Below, piece after piece: positions 13,694-20,979 of a DNA stretch of 25,961 nt. How positions within the stretch are numbered: position 1 is the stretch's first letter; each line of letters begins with the position of its first letter. The DNA is from Helicobacteraceae bacterium UBA6016 (GTDB lineage: Bacteria > Campylobacterota > Campylobacteria > Campylobacterales > UBA6016), in NCBI GenBank assembly GCA_002428055.1, contig DIZY01000133.1:9623-35583 (forward strand), in the 5' to 3' direction. The notes beneath the pieces are model-generated. The model saw only the letters and a program-made list of their open reading frames with translations. It ran no database searches and was not told the DNA's origin. The position numbers and the translations under genes are program-made.

Positions 13694-14736
13694 TAGTGAG
13701 ACTCTTTGTATTTTGCCATTATATAGAGCACATTCGTCCAATTTTTTAGCATCGCCTCTACACAAATAGGGTCAAAGTGGGAACCGCTGTTTTCTTGTAG
13801 GAAATTTGTCGCTCTCTCAAGCTCCCATGCTTTCTTATAAGGTCTCTCAGAGGTGAGAGCATCAAAAACATCCGCAACCGCTACAATACGGCTATAAAGA
13901 TCTATGTCTTCGCCTTTAAGCCCTGCCGGATAACCGCTACCGTCCCACTTTTCATGATGAAATAGAGCAATCTTGGAGGCTACCTGCAAAAGCGGCGAAT
14001 AACTGTCTTTTAGAATGTCATAGCCTATCTGCGAGTGTGTTTTCATAATCTCAAACTCTGCATCATCAAGCTTTCCAGGCTTTAGCAGTATATGGTCGGC
14101 AATACCTACTTTGCCTATATCGTGCATTGGGGCGGCTTCTAGTATCGGGCGGCACTCGTCTTTTGAAAGACCGAGATTTTTGGCGATATGTTCACTATAT
14201 GCGGACATCCTAAATATATGCATTCCAGTCTCAGGGTCTCTGTATTCCGCCGCGCGAGAGAGGCGCATTATGGCCTCTCTTTCTCTTTCCAGTATCGTAA
14301 CGGTCGCTTTTTCTACTTCGCTTTTTAGCCACTGGGCTCTTGAAGAGAGCTCCAACTGGCTCTGCCTGATAAGAAGCATATTTTTGACTCTTGCTATAAG
14401 CTCGGCGCCGTCTATCGGTTTGTTCAAAAAGTCGTTTGCGCCGTTTTGCAAAGCTTCATACCTGACAGACTTCTCCGTATCGGCAGTTATCATAATGACG
14501 GGAACACCGCTTCTAAGCTCTATCTCTTTAAAACGCCGTATAAACTCTATGCCGTTAATATCGGGCATCATATAGTCCACGAGCAGCAAATCTATCTCAT
14601 TTGTGCCATCTTCGCAGTACGCCAGAGCATCTACGGGACTACTGATACTCTTATAAACGCACCCTTCTACTTTTGAGACCATGCCGCCTATTACGGCTAG
14701 ATTTACTATGTTGTCGTCAACGATAAGTATATTCAT
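13693..14736 (-). CDS. response regulator with HD-GYP cyclic-di-GMP phosphodiesterase domain
   Basis: 347 residues. The receiver domain (1-120) has the acidic pair D7/D8, phospho-acceptor D54 in LLLVDYMMPD, T84 and K106 in NKP. A helical linker (about 120-155) leads to an HD-GYP domain (about 155-345) with the metal-binding MHDIGK (204-209; HD at 205-206) and the full HHEKWDGSGYPAGL (260-273). All residues expected of an active cyclic-di-GMP phosphodiesterase are present. It is encoded directly after a hybrid kinase with an HPt domain, with a 4-nt ATGA overlap. The HPt domain is the obvious phosphodonor. The pathway would lower cyclic-di-GMP in response to the upstream sensor. Confidence 0.93.
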   Translation of the reverse strand: MNILIVDDNIVNLAVIGGMVSKVEGCVYKSISSPVDALAYCEDGTNEIDLLLVDYMMPDINGIEFIRRFKEIELRSGVPVIMITADTEKSVRYEALQNGANDFLNKPIDGAELIARVKNMLLIRQSQLELSSRAQWLKSEVEKATVTILEREREAIMRLSRAAEYRDPETGMHIFRMSAYSEHIAKNLGLSKDECRPILEAAPMHDIGKVGIADHILLKPGKLDDAEFEIMKTHSQIGYDILKDSYSPLLQVASKIALFHHEKWDGSGYPAGLKGEDIDLYSRIVAVADVFDALTSERPYKKAWELERATNFLQENSGSHFDPICVEAMLKNWTNVLYIMAKYKESH

Positions 14737-17612
14737 TTTATCTCTTTTTGTAGTTTATCTATATATTTTGATACCGCCGCAAGCTCAACCCTGCCCTCTT
14801 TTAGCAGCATTGCGACTTCCTCTTTATCTTTTTTTTGCGCGGCTATTTCTAGTTTTTCACCGATAGACTCTAGCGCCAATATCCCTATATTTCCACACTC
14901 CCCTTTTATCTCATGCCCGTTTCTATATATTATCTCAAAGTTGTCAAGAAAAAGCGCCCTCTCCATCGCTGAGAGATTGTTTTCGGTGGAGTTTTCGGAA
15001 AGCTTCAAAATATCGATTATCGTAGCCATTCCCGTGTCGCCGAAAATCTCGGAGAGTCTTTCGAGGTCTACCGGTACACACTCAACATCTTCTTGTTTTG
15101 AACCTGTAGATGCCCAAAAATCAAGCTTCTCCTCTAGAGTTTTTACATCAATGGGCTTGCTAATATAATCATCCATCCCGACCGCTATGCACCGCTCCCT
15201 ATCTCCTTGAACCGCATTTGCCGTCATCGCTATTATCGGCAAGGCTCCGCTTTGGTACGCCTCCCCCATAGCCCGTATAGCCCTAGTCGCTTCAAACCCG
15301 TCCATAACCGGCATTTGACAATCCATCAACACTATGTCGAATTTCTCTTTTGAGACGGCCTCCAAAGCCTCCTTGCCGTTGCTACTTATATGCACTCCAT
15401 ATCCTAATCTGCTAAGCAACTTTAACGCAAGTTTTTGATTTACGCTATTGTCTTCGACCAGCAGTATTTCCGCTATTTTTGGACCCTCCACCGCTAAAAT
15501 TGGCTCTATCTTGTAGCTATCCTCATCATTTTTGGCTCTTTTTGTGACTATCTCGGAGTTCTTTTCAAACATAGAGAGGATAGTTTTTTTGAGCCCAAGC
15601 TGCTTGATAGGCTTTGTGAGATAAGCGTTAAAACCGGACTCAACGGCTTTTTGATATATATCCCTTTGATCAAAAGCCGTAAAAAGAAGCAGTTTTATCT
15701 GCATCATACCCCTATCCCTGATAGTCTGGGCAAGCTCTATTCCGTCCATATACGGCATCGCCATATCTATAACGGCGGCATCCATATCTGGGTGCTCTCT
15801 CAAAATCTCCAGCGCCTCTTTGGCATTGTGTGCCGCAAAGGCGACCATATCCCATGATGCCACATACTGTCTCACTATATCAACTGCCGTTTGGCTGTCG
15901 TCAACTATCAGTATTTTTTTGCCCTCTAATTTTGGCGTGGCTGTGGCTTTGGCTTTGCTCTCATACACGGAGCAGACCGCAGGAAGCGGAAGCTCAAACC
16001 AAAAGGTAGAGCCGACCCCCACTTTGCTATCTACGCCGATGATTCCGCCCATTAGCTCTACTAGTTTTTTGCTGATAGCAAGCCCTAGCCCCGTACCGCC
16101 GTATTTTCTCGTAGTAGAGCCGTCCGCTTGCGTAAAAGACTGAAATAGTCTATTTTTGGCCTCTTCGGATATGCCTATGCCGCTATCTGCTATCTCGAAG
16201 CGCACGACACCTTTTTTTGCCTTGAATACGCTGATTACTACCTCACCCGCCTCGGTAAATTTGAGAGCGTTTCCGGCAAGATTTGTTAGCACCTGCCTTA
16301 TTCTAGTCGGGTCGCCGTTTAGCGCACCGTGCAAGGATGGGTCTATGTAGCTCATCAAGGAGAGCTTTTTTTCTTTAGCAACGATGGCAAACAGCTCCGC
16401 CACACCCTCTACAAGCGAGAGCAGTTCAAAATCGGTCTTTTCTATATCCATTTTGCCGGCTTCTATTTTTGAGAAGTCCAAAATGTCGTTGATGATGGTG
16501 AGCAAAGCATTTGAGGACTCTTTTACGATTTCTACGAACTCTTGCTGCTCTTCATCCAGCCTTGTCCCGAGCAGCAAGTCCGTCATACCGATGATGCCGT
16601 TCATCGGAGTTCTTATCTCGTGGCTCATTGTGGACAAAAACTCGGACTTTAGCCGTGAAGACTCAACAGCTTTGTCCATAGCCTCTTTTAGTGCGTCTTC
16701 AGATTTTTTCCGCTCGCTAATGTCTCTTTTTATCGCTACAAAATGGCTAATTTTGCCGTTGTTTACGATAGGGGTGACCGTCATCTCCTCTGGGTACAAA
16801 GTGCCGTCTTTTTTGCGATTTACTATCTCGCCCTCCCATACTTCACCGCAAAGCACATGCCCCCAAAGCGTCTTATAAAACTCCGCATTATGCGTCTTCG
16901 AGCTCAAAAAAGAGGTATTCTGCCCTATGGCGTCTTTTCTGCTAAAACCGGTAAAAGAGCAGAAACTATCGTTTACATACTCTATTTTTCCGCCTGCGTC
17001 GGCTATCACTATCATGTTTGCCGCCGCATTGAGCGCCGCCTCTTGTAGTTTTAGGAGATATTCGTCTTTTATTTTTTGCCCTATATCCATAAAAGAGAGC
17101 ACGGCGCCGTAGCTTTTTATATCAAAGCCTATCGGATTTAGAGTATATGAGACGGGAAAAGCGTGCCCATTTTGGTCGACAAACAGCTCTTTGCCGCTTA
17201 CGGAGATATTATTGCTATCTATCGCCCTTTTTAGCTTCTCGCCGCCCTCATTTGCGCCAAAAACAAGCTTTAATAGCTCAATTTGGTCTACGCTTTCGCC
17301 ATCAATCCCCAAAGAGCGCTTTGCCGCCGGATTCATAAAAACCACTTTTAGCTCTTTGTCTACGGCAATAAGTGATTCGCTCAACGCATCCAAAATAGTG
17401 TTGGTGAGCCTCTCGCTCTGCTCCAGCATTTTTTTGTTTGCCTCGGTAAGTTCGGCGGAGCTTACCTCAAGAGCGTTCTCTAAAAGAGCAATTTCTCTAT
17501 CTTTTTCATCGTACTGCGCACTAATAAACTTTAAAAGTTCTTTTGTTTTTTCATCAAAAACAAAATCAGCGCCGACCGATTTTTTTATCTGTCTTTGCAG
17601 TAGTCTATGCAT
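14733..17612 (-). CDS. soluble hybrid histidine kinase: PAS-PAS-HisKA-HATPase-REC-REC-HPt
   Basis: 959 residues with no membrane helix, so cytoplasmic. In order: a coiled coil (about 20-70), PAS 1 (about 70-180), PAS 2 with the PAC-like segment IKRDISERKKSED (190-310), and HisKA with FLSTMSHEIRTPMNG (325-339, H331). The HATPase follows, with its N-box NLAGNALKFTEAG, DSGIGIS (476-482) and GGTGLGLAISK (505-515). Receiver 1 has D616 and K667, receiver 2 has D764 (LMDCQMPVMDG) and K819, and the HPt domain has H900 in GHEIKGECGNIG. This is a complete intramolecular phosphorelay. Receiver 1 also has its phosphorylation residues. With no membrane sensor domain, its input probably comes from the adjacent FIST protein, 6 nt upstream, or from the PAS domains. 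Confidence 0.94.
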   Translation of the reverse strand: MHRLLQRQIKKSVGADFVFDEKTKELLKFISAQYDEKDREIALLENALEVSSAELTEANKKMLEQSERLTNTILDALSESLIAVDKELKVVFMNPAAKRSLGIDGESVDQIELLKLVFGANEGGEKLKRAIDSNNISVSGKELFVDQNGHAFPVSYTLNPIGFDIKSYGAVLSFMDIGQKIKDEYLLKLQEAALNAAANMIVIADAGGKIEYVNDSFCSFTGFSRKDAIGQNTSFLSSKTHNAEFYKTLWGHVLCGEVWEGEIVNRKKDGTLYPEEMTVTPIVNNGKISHFVAIKRDISERKKSEDALKEAMDKAVESSRLKSEFLSTMSHEIRTPMNGIIGMTDLLLGTRLDEEQQEFVEIVKESSNALLTIINDILDFSKIEAGKMDIEKTDFELLSLVEGVAELFAIVAKEKKLSLMSYIDPSLHGALNGDPTRIRQVLTNLAGNALKFTEAGEVVISVFKAKKGVVRFEIADSGIGISEEAKNRLFQSFTQADGSTTRKYGGTGLGLAISKKLVELMGGIIGVDSKVGVGSTFWFELPLPAVCSVYESKAKATATPKLEGKKILIVDDSQTAVDIVRQYVASWDMVAFAAHNAKEALEILREHPDMDAAVIDMAMPYMDGIELAQTIRDRGMMQIKLLLFTAFDQRDIYQKAVESGFNAYLTKPIKQLGLKKTILSMFEKNSEIVTKRAKNDEDSYKIEPILAVEGPKIAEILLVEDNSVNQKLALKLLSRLGYGVHISSNGKEALEAVSKEKFDIVLMDCQMPVMDGFEATRAIRAMGEAYQSGALPIIAMTANAVQGDRERCIAVGMDDYISKPIDVKTLEEKLDFWASTGSKQEDVECVPVDLERLSEIFGDTGMATIIDILKLSENSTENNLSAMERALFLDNFEIIYRNGHEIKGECGNIGILALESIGEKLEIAAQKKDKEEVAMLLKEGRVELAAVSKYIDKLQKEIK

Positions 17613-17618
17613 CTAAAA

Positions 17619-18743
17619 TCATTCGTATATTGCGGTTATCGTCATTGTCTGATTATGCAACCTGCACTCTTTTAACCCCTCGAACGGGGCAATCTCTCCA
17701 TAAGAGTAAAAGCCTGTCACTGCAACGCCCTCGCCCAGCGTATCGCCGACTATCTCCAGCTCCTCTTCCGTTAGCTGCCCCAGTACTAGCCTTCTTCCTA
17801 CGCAACTTATCGCTATACAAATCCCGCTTTTTTTCTCTTTTGATTTTGCGCTTTTTGCCGCAAGCTCCGAATTTTCTATGAGTTTGTCTATATTTGATTT
17901 CATCAACCTACAAAGATACCCCTCAGGCACATCTCCGGCAAAAGTAAGACTATTTTCGCTCTCATCTATCGCCAAAAGTGTTCTTATCACCGAGCTCTCG
18001 CTGTTGCCCTCTTGGATATTTATCGGAAATCTAAGACCGCTTCCCGGCAGATCTTTTGCTACATCATCGCCGAGGTATTTTCTGTAAAGCTCAAGTGCGG
18101 GCTGAGAGTCTATCTCATATACCACATTGCCGATAGACTTCGTAACCGTCCTCAATGCCCCAAACTCATCCCATCCCGCAAAACACCCCGTATGTATCTC
18201 TAGCGTATCGCCGTAAAAACCTACAGCGACTACGCCGCCGCTTTTTGCCGGGGAGTTTGCCATGATATATGTCTCCTTAAACCTAGCGCCGTCTCCCGCA
18301 AGTCCGCCCGATACGCTCACCTTGCCGTCATACACCGCATTTACGGAGTCCGCCAGCATACTACCGTTAATTTTTAGACCGTCGCTAAGGATAAAAACAT
18401 GTTTTAGCTTCTCGCCCACTAGCTCTAACGCAAGCTCTCTACCTGCTTTTGCCGAGTTATCGGCAGACTCTATTGCCCTAAATGCCGTTTTGATATTTGC
18501 TCTGTCCGTAACTATCGCCGTCACCACAACGCTATCGTCGCTAAGAGAGCTGCCGGATATGGAACCACTGGTAGAACAACCGACTATCTCGGCGTTTGGA
18601 TAAAAAGAGCGAATATGCTCATAACACTCTTCGCTTTTGAAGTAGTCGCCGTCTCCAAAAACAAATACGCACACCGCATCTTTTAGCCTTGCTTCACCGC
18701 TCCACCCGTTTTGTTTATCCCATATTAGCTGTTCACTAATCAT
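17619..18743 (-). CDS. FIST-domain sensor protein (FIST_N + FIST_C)
   Basis: 374 residues, soluble. The N-terminal FIST domain (about 22-215) begins KDAVCVFVFGDGDYF and contains AEIVGCSTSGSISGSSLSD (51-69), HVFILSDGLKINGS and SGGLAGDGARF. All are typical FIST_N blocks. The C-terminal FIST_C domain (about 215-365) ends GFYSYGEIAPFEGLKECRLHNQTMT, the family signature. FIST domains sense small ligands, and one branch, NosP, binds haem and nitric oxide and controls a co-encoded hybrid kinase. The same gene order (sensor, hybrid kinase, HD-GYP regulator) is seen here. Whether this protein binds haem cannot be told from sequence. ATG at 18743 with AGAGG upstream. Confidence 0.92.
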   Translation of the reverse strand: MISEQLIWDKQNGWSGEARLKDAVCVFVFGDGDYFKSEECYEHIRSFYPNAEIVGCSTSGSISGSSLSDDSVVVTAIVTDRANIKTAFRAIESADNSAKAGRELALELVGEKLKHVFILSDGLKINGSMLADSVNAVYDGKVSVSGGLAGDGARFKETYIMANSPAKSGGVVAVGFYGDTLEIHTGCFAGWDEFGALRTVTKSIGNVVYEIDSQPALELYRKYLGDDVAKDLPGSGLRFPINIQEGNSESSVIRTLLAIDESENSLTFAGDVPEGYLCRLMKSNIDKLIENSELAAKSAKSKEKKSGICIAISCVGRRLVLGQLTEEELEIVGDTLGEGVAVTGFYSYGEIAPFEGLKECRLHNQTMTITAIYE

Positions 18744-18828
18744 TTATGCCTCTTAGTTTTAAAAATGGCTTAGTTTACTGCAATTTAGTTTTAAAGATTT
18801 ATCAAAAATCGATTAACCGCAGAGCAGC

Positions 18829-18834
18829 TATAAT
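18829..18834 (+). promoter_or_regulatory. TATAAT -10 box giving a probably leaderless transcript
   Basis: A perfect TATAAT ends only 6 nt before the ATG at 18841. Transcription normally begins about 6-8 nt after the -10 box, so the message would begin at or next to the start codon. No ribosome site is present between them, which supports leaderless translation. The opposite strand of the same 97-bp region carries the FIST operon promoter. Confidence 0.5.
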
Positions 18835-18840
18835 TTCAAG

Positions 18841-19719
18841 ATGTTTGAAGGCGTTTTTTTAATTTTTTGCTTTTTGATGATTGGCTATGGGCTAAAACTT
18901 GCCAAAAAAGATTATTCCGATGTGCTTATCAGCTTTTGCATACTCGTAGCCTTCCCTGCGCTAATCATCCAAAAGCTCTATCCGATGAAAATAGCTATTG
19001 GCGACCTCTCCATCGTCGCCGTAGCGATTTTCTCGATAGTTTTTGGATTTTTTGTAGGCTTTTTACTCTCCCGTTTTTTGAAACTTGAGAGAGCCTCTGC
19101 TGCGGTTGTAATCATGGCTTGCGGGCTTGGCAACACCTCTTTTGTCGGTTTTCCTTTTGTGGAGGCGCTTTACGGTGCGGACGCTCTCGGGTATGCCTTG
19201 CTTTTTGACCAGTTCGGAAGCTTTTTGTTTCTTTCTATTTTTGGCTCCATGATAGCCGCATGGGGAGCGGGGCGGGACTCTAGTCCGAAAAAACTTGCAA
19301 AAAGCGTGCTCACATTTCCGCCGTTTATCGCCATTTTGGCGGCGCTTGCGCTAAAACTTTTTGAGCTGCCCTCTTTTGTTTTGCTCGGAACGGATAAGCT
19401 TGCCGCAACTCTGTTACCTCTCGTTACCATAGCGGTAGGCATGAAGATAGATGTGAGCCACATCAAAGAAAATATCAACAATACGGCGGCTATACTTGCT
19501 CTCAAAATGGGCGTTGTTCCGCTTGCCGTACTGCTTATTTTGCCGCCTCTTGGCATCGTCTCAAAAGTTGCGCTCATAGAGTCGGCTATGCCGCCAATGG
19601 TTATGGTGGCGGTCTTTGCGACGCGGTACGGACTGAATGAAAAATTGGCGGTCTCCGCCGTTGCTCTTGGTGTATTTGCCTCTTTTGCGGTTATACCGTT
19701 ATTTTATTATTTGGGATAG
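18841..19719 (+). CDS. AEC-family (auxin efflux carrier-like) transporter
   Basis: 292 residues, nearly all membrane: ten predicted helices in two halves. Family features are the N-terminal PALIIQKL after the first helices, the GLGNTSFVGFPFVEALYG stretch (about 97-114) with its helix-breaking NTSF, and the matching second half with LLPLVTIAVGMKIDV and ESAMPPMVMVAVFATRYG. Bacterial AEC proteins move malate, malonate or other organic acids; the substrate here is unknown. It is the first gene of a plus-strand unit with uppP, two bases after its stop. The ATG lies directly downstream of a TATAAT and has no ribosome site. Confidence 0.88.
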   Translation: MFEGVFLIFCFLMIGYGLKLAKKDYSDVLISFCILVAFPALIIQKLYPMKIAIGDLSIVAVAIFSIVFGFFVGFLLSRFLKLERASAAVVIMACGLGNTSFVGFPFVEALYGADALGYALLFDQFGSFLFLSIFGSMIAAWGAGRDSSPKKLAKSVLTFPPFIAILAALALKLFELPSFVLLGTDKLAATLLPLVTIAVGMKIDVSHIKENINNTAAILALKMGVVPLAVLLILPPLGIVSKVALIESAMPPMVMVAVFATRYGLNEKLAVSAVALGVFASFAVIPLFYYLG

Positions 19720-19721
19720 AT

Positions 19722-20486
19722 ATGGGAGTTTTTGAAGCGATAATACTGGGGGTTTTGGAGGGACTGACGGAGTTTTTGCCGATCTCTAGCACGGGTCACC
19801 TTATCCTAGCATCGCATCTGATGGGAATAGAGCAGACCTCCGTACACAAAAGCTTTGAAGTTTCCATACAGTTAGGTTCAATATTTGCCGTTATATTTTT
19901 GTATTTTAAAAAGCTTTTTTCAGACTTTAGCCTCATGAAAAAACTTGCAGTAGCTTTTTTACCCACAGGCATACTCGGCTTTTTGTTTTACAAGCATATC
20001 AAAGCGCTTTTTGCCCCCGAGACGGTCGCTTTTATGCTTATCGCCGGAGGAGTCGTATTTATCGTTCTGGAGTACTTTTATAAGCCAAAAGAGCATCATA
20101 TCCACAAAATTGACGATATAAGCTACAAACAGGCGCTACTGGTAGGGTTTGCACAGTCGTTCTCGATGGTTCCGGGCACTAGCCGCTCCGGAGCCACCAT
20201 AATAGGCGGGCTTCTTAGCGGACTCAACCGAAAAACGGCGGTTGAGTTTTCGTTTTTGCTAGCGGTGCCTACGATGGTTGCGGCAACCGGTTACGATGTG
20301 CTAAAAAACTTTTCAAGCTTTGACGGGGGTGATTTGTCAAATCTTGTCGCCGGCTTTATCACCGCATTTTTGGTGGCAATGTTTGCCATCAAATGGTTTT
20401 TGAAGTTTGCCGCCAAGTTTAGCTTTGTGCCGTTTGGGGTTTATAGAATTATCATCGGGGTACTGTTTTTATATATCTTATTTTAG
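19722..20486 (+). CDS. uppP: undecaprenyl-diphosphatase UppP (BacA)
   Basis: 254 residues, polytopic. Removes a phosphate from undecaprenyl diphosphate so that the lipid carrier can be reused in peptidoglycan synthesis; it also underlies bacitracin tolerance. The two re-entrant active-site motifs are intact: EGLTEFLPISSTGH (13-26) and PGTSRSGATIIGG (151-163). About eight membrane helices. It starts two bases after the AEC gene, with likely coupling, and is followed 9 nt later by an unknown 140-residue gene. It is the second carrier-lipid phosphatase in the window, the other being the PAP2 protein at 9421. Confidence 0.96.
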   Translation: MGVFEAIILGVLEGLTEFLPISSTGHLILASHLMGIEQTSVHKSFEVSIQLGSIFAVIFLYFKKLFSDFSLMKKLAVAFLPTGILGFLFYKHIKALFAPETVAFMLIAGGVVFIVLEYFYKPKEHHIHKIDDISYKQALLVGFAQSFSMVPGTSRSGATIIGGLLSGLNRKTAVEFSFLLAVPTMVAATGYDVLKNFSSFDGGDLSNLVAGFITAFLVAMFAIKWFLKFAAKFSFVPFGVYRIIIGVLFLYILF

Positions 20487-20495
20487 AGGTGAAAG

Positions 20496-20918
20496 TTGGA
20501 GCCTATCAAAGAGAATATATCCACGACGGAAGAGCAAGTTGCAATTAAGGGGATAGTGCGAAACGCTATTTATATATGCATGCATCTAAAAAGCGCAAAA
20601 GCGCTATTTGACCCGCTAGGTACTGACTATCTTTGTGCTAGCGGTATCTGTATAGCCGACATTAGCGACTCTCCCATCAGCTTCGTCGTTGAAGAAGAGA
20701 AGACAAAAAGCTATATTTACTACAACTCCAAACTATCAAAAGTAAAATATGCATGCAACAGCGACGCCGCTCTAAATATGCTAGCAAGCGGGATAGAGGG
20801 AATGAAGCTGCAGCTGGATTCGAGACTGGATGAAGAGATGAAAGATATGACTGCGGAAATCAAAGAGATGATACTCAAAAAAGTTGAGAGAGAAGTTGCT
20901 ATGATAAATATGCGCTAG
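20496..20918 (+). CDS. unknown 140-residue cytoplasmic protein (TTG start)
   Basis: I do not recognise this family. The start is a TTG at 20496 with a GAGGTG ribosome site about five bases upstream; no good ATG exists before residue 29. There is no signal peptide or membrane helix. The middle (about 40-90) holds beta-strand-like segments (YLCASGICIADIS, ISFVVEEEK, SYIYYNSKL) with several cysteines. The last 45 residues form a charged, probably coiled helix (LDEEMKDMTAEIKEMILKKVEREV). It lies 9 nt after uppP and 61 nt before a CHASE sensor kinase on the same strand, so it may be part of that operon. A small sensory or regulatory role is possible but unsupported. Confidence 0.7.
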   Translation: MEPIKENISTTEEQVAIKGIVRNAIYICMHLKSAKALFDPLGTDYLCASGICIADISDSPISFVVEEEKTKSYIYYNSKLSKVKYACNSDAALNMLASGIEGMKLQLDSRLDEEMKDMTAEIKEMILKKVEREVAMINMR

Positions 20919-20979
20919 TTTCAAGACAGATTAAGAGCAGCTATATAAGAATAAGTTTAGCCATAAAGAGGAAGCTAAT

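Noticed and set aside
17191..17616. 141-codon and several other plus-strand open frames opposite the hybrid kinase
   Set aside because: They are serine-rich shadow translations of the kinase gene and lack starts with ribosome sites.
17619..18743. Naming the FIST protein NosP
   Set aside because: Domain type and gene order fit, but haem binding cannot be read from the sequence, so no symbol was assigned.
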